This document shows positions 5,504 through 7,341 of a stretch of 7,341 nt of DNA, one piece after another. Where the stretch lies: positions 1 to 7,341 of the forward strand of contig JBKCEW010000177.1 in NCBI GenBank assembly GCA_046304235.1. Direction: 5' to 3'. The DNA comes from CANHVK01 sp046304235. GTDB taxonomy: Bacteria > Bacteroidota > Bacteroidia > Flavobacteriales_D > Crocinitomicaceae. Numbering within the stretch: the first letter of the stretch is position 1; each line of letters starts with the position of its first letter. Both the position numbers and the translations under genes were made by a program. The notes under the pieces are model-generated. The model had not been told where the DNA came from, did no database searches, and was given only the letters and a program-made list of their open reading frames with translations.

Positions 5504-6739
5504 ATGAAACACTTAAATTCAATATTACAAATAAAAAAACATAGGTTCGATGATTTGTTTGAAGAAGCGAATTATAAAATCACACTTAAGTTTTCTTTTT
5601 TTCTTTTTATAGCATTGATTTTCCTATACATAACTCAATTTATAAGTTTCGATTATAATCGGAGTAATCTTATCCTATTTGCTATTTTATTTAGTTTTAT
5701 TTTTTACTTCTATACACTTAAAACTGGAGAATACAAAAAACCTGCACTTATAGGTTCGTATACATATGCTTTAATCATTGAAATTGCATTGTATACAATT
5801 CCAAAAAACCCTCCTATAATTGAGGGATTGTGGATGATAAATAATATTTTTTTTACATTTCGGTGCGCAAGTAAAAAACATGGATACTTGCTATCACTTG
5901 TACATTTTGTTAGCCTCAGTATTTTTTATTTTCAATTCACTTCATACAACACAGAAAATTTATTTTTCAGTCAATTAAGCTTTTATGACAAAATTGGTAT
6001 CGTTTTCAATATACTCTTTGCTTTCTTAGTTTTTTTATTTTTCATACAACAAACTATCGAAACAAATGCTAAAGCATCTCAAAAAATAAAGTTAATTAAT
6101 CAAGAAATTTATCATCAATTCGAAATCATCAACAAACAAAATGAAGAAAAAACAATCTTACTCAAAGAAATTCACCATAGAGTAAAAAACAATCTTCAAA
6201 TAATCATAAGCTTATTAAGACTCCAGAGTTATCAGATAGAAAATAGTGAAACAATTCAAAGTTTCAAAGAAGCAATAAATCGAATTCTTGCTATTTCATC
6301 TATTCATGAAAAGATATATCAAAATGAATCATTCAATAAAATTAATATCAAAGAATATTTCAACGACTTAAGTAAGGAAATCATATCAATGCATGATTTA
6401 AACACTGATATTGAAACAAATTTCAACTTTGAAATTGACTCGATTACAATAGACACAATTGTACCACTAGCACTTATATTCAATGAACTAATATCCAACT
6501 CCATAAAGCACTTTGATAATAAAACAAATTCCTTAATTATCAATATTGAATTTAAAAGTATTAAAGAAAATAAACTTCAATTAAACTACTCAGACAATGG
6601 GAAATGGGTTGAAAACAATAAAAAAAACACACTAGGAATTGATTTAATTAATGCATTAACAAAACAAATAAACGGAAAAATGATATTAAACAAATTTCCT
6701 ACAACTGAATTTAATTTTGAATTTGACAGTGATCATTAA
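5504..6739 (+). CDS. Membrane sensor histidine kinase, HisKA_2 type, orphan
   Basis: This 411-residue protein has about six transmembrane segments (roughly residues 28-48, 54-72, 80-99, 104-121, 127-145 and 164-184). A coiled linker at about 186-220 joins them to a cytoplasmic kinase core. The dimerisation/phosphoacceptor block is LLKEIHHRVKNNLQIIISLL (219-238), typical of HisKA_2; H225 aligns with the phospho-histidine of the related HWE-type HRVKN motif, with H224 the alternative. The ATPase domain shows the N box NELISNSIKH (327-336, Mg-binding N332), a G1 box SDNGKW (363-368) where a second glycine is usual, and TLGIDLINAL (376-385). No periplasmic sensor domain and no receiver domain are present, and no response regulator gene lies in the window. 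It is therefore an orphan whose signal and partner are unknown, probably sensed within or near the membrane. The start is the ATG at 5504, and no Shine-Dalgarno sequence is seen. It is divergent from rocD. Confidence 0.88.
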   Translation: MKHLNSILQIKKHRFDDLFEEANYKITLKFSFFLFIALIFLYITQFISFDYNRSNLILFAILFSFIFYFYTLKTGEYKKPALIGSYTYALIIEIALYTIPKNPPIIEGLWMINNIFFTFRCASKKHGYLLSLVHFVSLSIFYFQFTSYNTENLFFSQLSFYDKIGIVFNILFAFLVFLFFIQQTIETNAKASQKIKLINQEIYHQFEIINKQNEEKTILLKEIHHRVKNNLQIIISLLRLQSYQIENSETIQSFKEAINRILAISSIHEKIYQNESFNKINIKEYFNDLSKEIISMHDLNTDIETNFNFEIDSITIDTIVPLALIFNELISNSIKHFDNKTNSLIINIEFKSIKENKLQLNYSDNGKWVENNKKNTLGIDLINALTKQINGKMILNKFPTTEFNFEFDSDH

Positions 6740-6779
6740 TTAACCTCAGCAAATAAAAGAATATATCAAACAAAGGTTG

Positions 6780-6787
6780 TATTTTTG
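6780..6787 (+). promoter_or_regulatory. Candidate -7 promoter element for the DinB-family gene
   Basis: TATTTTTG matches TAnnTTTG and ends 19 nt before the ATG at 6807, in the 67-nt gap after the kinase stop codon. It lies in a 12-mer identical to the one before the kinase gene. No -33 TTTG is seen at the proper spacing. The gene may also be read through from the kinase, because I see no terminator hairpin between them. Confidence 0.4.
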
Positions 6788-6806
6788 AAGTATTAAAACT
6801 CCAGTG

Positions 6807-7341
6807 ATGAAAACCGAAGAACTTTTTTTAGAAGTCTCATCAATTTCAAAAAAAAATTTTGAATTTGTAAAAAACAAACTATTTTCACTAAATATCAACC
6901 AATTATATTGGAAACCAAACTCTCAAAGTTGGAGTATTATAGAAATCTTGGCACATCTAAACCAATATGCACACTACTACCATGAAGCATTTATAACTAA
7001 AATTGAACAAACAAAATTTACAGAACCAAAATCCCAATTTATTTCCTCTCCATTAGGAAAATCTGCTTGGAAATCGATGAAACTTGGAGCAGCTAATAAC
7101 GTCAAACGTAAATTTCAATCACCAAAAAACTATAACCCAATAGTTCATCCTGAAATTGTTTCAGATAATGAATTGATTATTTTCGAAAAAAAACACTTAG
7201 AATTAATTGATATTATAGAGAAATCTAAAACCGTAAATATCCAGCGAGTTAAAATACCAATATCCATATCTAAATTTATTCGATTAAAATTAGGTGATGC
7301 TCTTCTTTTTGTTATCTATCACAATGAAAGACATCTTCAAC
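6807..7341 (+). CDS. DinB-family putative metal-dependent protein, C-terminus cut off
   Basis: The frame is open from ATG 6807 (an in-frame GTG lies immediately before) through the right edge: 178 complete codons and one base of the next. It reads as the DinB/YfiT-like four-helix bundle. LYWKPNSQSWSIIEILAHLNQY at residues 33-54 is split by the usual W..P....WSI.E...HL pattern, giving the first metal-ligand histidine H50. HNERHLQ at 172-178 gives the other two, H172 and H176, with the expected HxxxH spacing. The family is usually 150-190 residues long, so only a few residues should be missing. Members bind Zn or Ni; some are thiol transferases (bacillithiol or mycothiol dependent), but most in Bacteroidota have no assigned function. 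All three ligands are present, so metal binding is plausible, while the substrate is unknown. A run of nine A at 6848-6856 near the start does not break the frame. It lies 67 nt downstream of the kinase. Confidence 0.85.
   Translation, partial: MKTEELFLEVSSISKKNFEFVKNKLFSLNINQLYWKPNSQSWSIIEILAHLNQYAHYYHEAFITKIEQTKFTEPKSQFISSPLGKSAWKSMKLGAANNVKRKFQSPKNYNPIVHPEIVSDNELIIFEKKHLELIDIIEKSKTVNIQRVKIPISISKFIRLKLGDALLFVIYHNERHLQ

Noticed and set aside
6319..6543. Minus-strand open frame of 74 codons inside the kinase gene
   Set aside because: It is antisense to the kinase core, including part of the conserved N box, and has no independent support.
6848..6856. Run of nine A near the start of the DinB-family gene as a slippage or frameshift site
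   Set aside because: The frame is intact through the run and the downstream motifs are in frame with the ATG. Such runs are expected at this base composition.

Overview
The window looks like an AT-rich chromosomal segment from a member of the Bacteroidota, most likely a flavobacterium-like organism. Four things point there. The promoter-like elements fit the Bacteroidota pattern (TTTG, then about 19 nt, then TAnnTTTG) rather than the E. coli one. Shine-Dalgarno sequences are absent or poor at almost every start. The left edge carries the N-terminus of a DUF4293 membrane protein, a family typical of this phylum. The ornithine aminotransferase also reads like Bacteroidota versions. I cannot fix the genus.

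Left part (1-1533, minus strand): the first 74 codons of a DUF4293 protein run off the left edge. A 216-nt AT-rich intergenic stretch rich in inverted repeats follows. Next comes a secreted coiled-coil protein with an FGE-sulfatase (SUMF1-like) domain that lacks the catalytic cysteine pair.

Middle part (1620-5408, minus strand): a tight run transcribed in the order ornithine aminotransferase (rocD), alpha-D-phosphohexomutase, chorismate synthase (aroC). The gaps are 4 nt and a 1-nt TAATG overlap, so these three are almost certainly one transcript with coupled translation. The FGE-like gene is 86 nt further on and may be an extra cistron or separately transcribed. A full-consensus Bacteroidota promoter lies in front of rocD. 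The genes belong to different pathways (ornithine/proline metabolism, hexose phosphate interconversion, aromatic precursor synthesis), so this is a housekeeping operon rather than a pathway operon.

Right part (5504-7341, plus strand): divergent from rocD across a 95-bp intergenic region lies an orphan sensor histidine kinase of the HisKA_2 type with about six transmembrane segments. A DinB-family putative metalloprotein follows, cut by the right edge. The two share an identical 12-mer (TGTATTTTTGAA) 17-18 nt upstream of their start codons, matching the -7 element.

I saw no tRNA, rRNA, CRISPR array, insertion sequence or defence cassette. The window is mostly ordinary. The points most worth a second look are the four-cysteine cluster inside the aminotransferase, the catalytically empty FGE domain, the altered G1 box of the kinase, the TTG start of the phosphohexomutase, and the inverted repeats at 223-438.
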